From assembly GCA_947496555.1 (NCBI GenBank), contig CANMDH010000004.1, positions 62,001 through 126,000 of the forward strand: 64,000 nt of DNA, read 5' to 3'. The first letter of the stretch is position 1, and the number at the start of each line of letters is the position of its first letter. The notes beneath the pieces are model-generated. The model was given only the letters and a program-made list of their open reading frames with translations, searched no databases and was not told the DNA's origin. Origin of the DNA: an uncultured Aquimarina sp. (GTDB lineage Bacteria; Bacteroidota; Bacteroidia; Flavobacteriales; Flavobacteriaceae). This document shows positions 61,793-64,000 of the stretch, one piece after another. The translations under genes were made by a program, and so were the position numbers.

Positions 61793-62632
61793 ATGAAAAA
61801 ATTTGTTTATTTATTAATGAGTTTGGTCATCTTTTCTTGTGCTACAGAAGATGATTTTATTGAAAACCAGGAAAGTGTAGTTTCTAAAGATGAAATTACC
61901 ACAAAGAGCTCAAACCCTGTAAATCTAGTGAAGGCTTGGACGGCATCTGGTTCTTATCGAGGATATACATCGTATTCAAGAAAATTTACGGTAAAAGTTA
62001 CGAACCTTTCTTTTGACAAAAGCGTGAGTATCTTTCATGAAAAATTAGATGGTAGTTGGGAAGAAATTCCGTTATCTTACAGTTTTGATATCGATGATCA
62101 AAACGAAATATGGACTGGGGAGTATAACCACGGGGGATATGGAGTATCTCGAATTTATGCAGACGAATTTGTAGTAAAATACCAAGTAAATGGAAACACT
62201 TATTGGGACAATAACAATGGGGATAACTATGCAATGTCAAGCAATGAAGGATATTTTCTTGCGGATCCTAATGCCAATGTAAGTGTAGATTCAGATTATG
62301 ACAGTCTATTTTATACACCTTATTACGATCAAAATTCGTTTAACGTAACGGTAGATGTAAGAAACCTGGCACCAAACAAAGAGGTTGGAGTTGTGTATAC
62401 TACCGATGGATGGCGAACTCAAGGGTATTTTCAGCTTAATTTTAGAAGAAATTGGTACAACGGACCTTCATTTTATATTCAGAGCCCTAATCGATTTGGG
62501 ATCGAACGTTGGTCGGGGAATACTAGAATTGATAAATCTGCAAATACGGTAGAGTATGCTATAGTGTATAAAGTAAACGGTCAAGAATACTGGGATAACA
62601 ATTATGGGAAAAATTATGCAGTATCGAAATAG
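61793..62632 (+). CDS. Lipoprotein with two CBM21-like carbohydrate-binding domains (copy 2)
   Basis: A 279-residue paralogue of the preceding protein with lipobox IFSC near residue 16 and the same two-domain plan: TNLSFDKSVSIFHEK then TYWDNNNGDNY, and in the second half VRNLAPNKEVGVVYTTDGW then EYWDNNYGKNY. The second domains of the two proteins are more alike than the first. A terminator follows at 62670-62707, so the two genes form one transcript. Confidence 0.83.
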   Translation: MKKFVYLLMSLVIFSCATEDDFIENQESVVSKDEITTKSSNPVNLVKAWTASGSYRGYTSYSRKFTVKVTNLSFDKSVSIFHEKLDGSWEEIPLSYSFDIDDQNEIWTGEYNHGGYGVSRIYADEFVVKYQVNGNTYWDNNNGDNYAMSSNEGYFLADPNANVSVDSDYDSLFYTPYYDQNSFNVTVDVRNLAPNKEVGVVYTTDGWRTQGYFQLNFRRNWYNGPSFYIQSPNRFGIERWSGNTRIDKSANTVEYAIVYKVNGQEYWDNNYGKNYAVSK

Positions 62633-62669
62633 TTTTATAATTAGTTAAAAAGGGGTAATTAACTAAGAC

Positions 62670-62707
62670 GTCCGCTTTGTTTTGATAGGCAAAGCGGACT
62701 TTTTTTT
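62670..62707 (+). terminator. Rho-independent terminator after the CBM21 pair
   Basis: A perfect 10-bp stem, GTCCGCTTTG (62670-62679) with CAAAGCGGAC (62690-62699), has a 10-nt loop and is followed by eight T. It also stands at the 3' end of the converging GNAT gene. Confidence 0.93.
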
Positions 62708-63185
62708 ATAATGAAAGTTCCATTTTGATATTACTGCGCTTATACAAAGGGTTTTCTTCGATAGGGATTTCGTTGAAACCAAATTTTTGATAAATATAAA
62801 TAGCGCTTTCCAAGATTCGATTCGAATATAAAACTAGTTTTTTCCAATCTTGTTCTCTGGCAAAATCTATACAGAAATTAAGTAATTGCTGCCCGATTTT
62901 TTGCCCTTGAAATTTTGGAGAAACTGCCATTTTTCCTAACTCATATACGTTGTCTTCAATTTTGATCAAAGAAAAGGTTCCTGCAATTTCTTCTTCCACT
63001 TTGGCAAAGAAAATATAACCGCCTTTCTTGATAATGGTCTTTTCACATTGCTCTAATAACTCTTTGTCCAAAGGTTCTACTACAAAATATTTCTCTAGCC
63101 ATGTTACATTAAGGCGTGCAAAGTCTTTTGCGTATTTTGGATCAAACGGAATAATCCTGGCTTCCTGGATTTTAAATTTTTTCAT
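62706..63185 (-). CDS. GNAT family N-acetyltransferase
   Basis: A 159-residue acetyltransferase of the GNAT fold. The acetyl-CoA-binding motif A appears as MAVSPKFQGQKIGQQLL (Q/RxxGxG/A pattern, near residue 86). The substrate is not deducible. It overlaps the preceding gene by ATGA, so it is translationally coupled to a second GNAT protein and a MarR regulator. Confidence 0.88.
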   Translation of the reverse strand: MKKFKIQEARIIPFDPKYAKDFARLNVTWLEKYFVVEPLDKELLEQCEKTIIKKGGYIFFAKVEEEIAGTFSLIKIEDNVYELGKMAVSPKFQGQKIGQQLLNFCIDFAREQDWKKLVLYSNRILESAIYIYQKFGFNEIPIEENPLYKRSNIKMELSL

Positions 63186-63712
63186 AGTCTTGCATTATAA
63201 TTTGGGTTAAACCAAGCCATATGTATGGGCGTTTCCAGACTTTGGTCGAGGTTTTTAATTTTTTGATGTTGTTTTCCTTCATTAACAAATCCTAAGTTTG
63301 AATAAAACTGAATGGCATTTGTATTGTTTTCACGTACAAATAATTCGACTCTAAGAATATGTGTAAGATCTTTTTTTATTATTTCTAAAAATGCCGTAAA
63401 AAGGGATTTTCCTGTTTTTTGACCTCTAAAATCTGGATCCACCACAATAGTGAGATCTGTAAGAATATGTCTAAAGGCGGATAGAGGTACTCTGTAGGCA
63501 TGAATTTCGGCAATGATTTGATGCTGATTCTCAGGATGAGGAACTGCCAGAATAAGTCCGTCTTTAATGCTTTTATCAACGAATTCTTGGATATAGCTAT
63601 GGGAGATTTCTTCTGGGATCCTTATAATACCACCTGGTTGTTGACTTACTTTTTTGTAAAGTTCAAGGACACTTGGTGTATCTGATGCTATGACTGGTCT
63701 TATGTTATGCAT
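63182..63712 (-). CDS. GNAT family N-acetyltransferase
   Basis: A 176-residue GNAT protein with motif A VVDPDFRGQKTGKSLF near residue 93 and FVRENNTNAIQFYSNLGFV near residue 128. The frame is open to 63742, but the ATG at 63712 overlaps the MarR stop by 8 bp and gives the normal start. It is related to the next gene but not a recent copy. Substrate unknown. Confidence 0.86.
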   Translation of the reverse strand: MHNIRPVIASDTPSVLELYKKVSQQPGGIIRIPEEISHSYIQEFVDKSIKDGLILAVPHPENQHQIIAEIHAYRVPLSAFRHILTDLTIVVDPDFRGQKTGKSLFTAFLEIIKKDLTHILRVELFVRENNTNAIQFYSNLGFVNEGKQHQKIKNLDQSLETPIHMAWFNPNYNARL

Positions 63713-64000
63713 TTTCGTGGTATTTTTCAAGTATTCTTTCACTTAGGGATTTTTGCTTCAATTGATTTTCGAGATACGTTAAGTGGCGCGTTAAACTGGT
63801 TGCACTTCCTTCGGTAAGCCATTTTACCTGTTCATCGATTACCTTCCACAAAGGTTGAAGTTGTTGATGTATCTCTTTCCCTTTTTGGGATAGGCGAAAA
63901 AACTTTTTTCGCCTATCTATGGGGTCAATTTTATAGTGTACCAATTTTTTGTCGGTTAGTTTTTTTAATGCTTGGGTTATGGCAGGTTGGGTATATTGTA
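63705..64000 (-). CDS. MarR family transcriptional regulator (partial, N-terminus outside window)
   Basis: The frame continues past the right edge; 98 codons are visible. The winged-helix recognition part reads TQPAITQALKKLTDKKL and then the wing YKIDPIDRRKKFFRLSQKG, with the DxRxK pattern typical of MarR proteins. It is the first visible gene of a coupled unit with two GNAT acetyltransferases and may control them. Confidence 0.88.
   Translation of the reverse strand, partial: QYTQPAITQALKKLTDKKLVHYKIDPIDRRKKFFRLSQKGKEIHQQLQPLWKVIDEQVKWLTEGSATSLTRHLTYLENQLKQKSLSERILEKYHENA

Noticed and set aside
1-64000. CRISPR array, prophage or insertion sequence
   Set aside because: No regularly spaced repeats, transposase, integrase or phage structural genes were seen in any part of the window.

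Overview
The window comes from a member of the Bacteroidota, almost certainly a marine-type Flavobacteriaceae. The evidence is the AT-rich sequence, promoters of the Bacteroidota type (TAnnTTTG at -7), many lipoprotein signal peptides, a tRNA gene without encoded CCA, PorT/beta-barrel and ExbB-ExbD-ExbD gene sets, and family choices typical of the group (GYDIA-type GHMP kinase, class II HMG-CoA reductase, VKOR-thioredoxin fusion, mreBCD-mrdA-rodA behind purH). An Aquimarina-like genus is possible but is inference only.

Layout. 1-6752 (minus): a respiratory operon korA-korB-nuoA-nuoB-nuoC-nuoD-nuoH-nuoI(partial). nuoD is followed directly by nuoH, so the NADH-input genes nuoEFG are absent from their usual place, while a 2-oxoacid:ferredoxin oxidoreductase sits at the head of the operon and a divergent two-cluster ferredoxin gene lies next to it. 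7311-9553 (minus): mevalonate-pathway pair, HMG-CoA reductase and a GYDIA-type GHMP kinase. 9793-15585 (plus): peptide use, with a DPP-IV-like secreted peptidase, two POT transporters and a thioredoxin-like protein. 15788-18748 (plus): a secreted M20 amidohydrolase and a beta-lactamase-fold hydrolase. 18764-24317 (minus): comEC, an NlpC/P60 lipoprotein, lpxB, a small membrane protein and surE, with a decayed AAA-ATPase tail between comEC and the NlpC gene. 24485-27741 (plus): tail-specific protease and an OppC-like permease.

27850-30202 holds the most unusual cassette. Two short Cys-rich double-glycine-leader peptides, one of them missing from simple gene calls because it lacks a normal start codon, lie directly downstream of a membrane protein that joins a cysteine-free C39-like domain to VKOR and thioredoxin domains. 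I read this as a candidate secreted disulfide-peptide system with its own oxidative folding enzyme. 30202-38189: a membrane-anchored NUC1-type nuclease, then the cell-shape operon purH-mreB-mreC-mreD-mrdA-rodA (minus).

38502-39755: MacB/FtsX-like permease. 39888-44891 (minus): an envelope operon of PKD/beta-barrel protein, TPR-CHAT protease-like protein and small retropepsin-like aspartyl protease. 44996-48911: an ECF sigma factor with a TPR/membrane partner (plus), divergent from two lipoprotein genes (minus). These two genes encode unrelated proteins but share a nearly identical promoter, a similar leader peptide and similar terminators, which suggests a small ECF regulon. 49039-54951: small conserved protein, tatD, ansA, tRNA-Ser(GGA) with a partial 3'-end repeat 163 bp downstream, an ExbB/ExbD operon and an outer-membrane barrel protein. 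54946-60359 (minus): PAP2-like membrane protein, rpoN, a NarL/LuxR response regulator, a HisKA_3 kinase, a 7-TM protein and an unknown membrane-anchored protein. 60954-62632 (plus): two tandem lipoproteins, each with two CBM21-like domains. 62706-64000 (minus): MarR-GNAT-GNAT operon.
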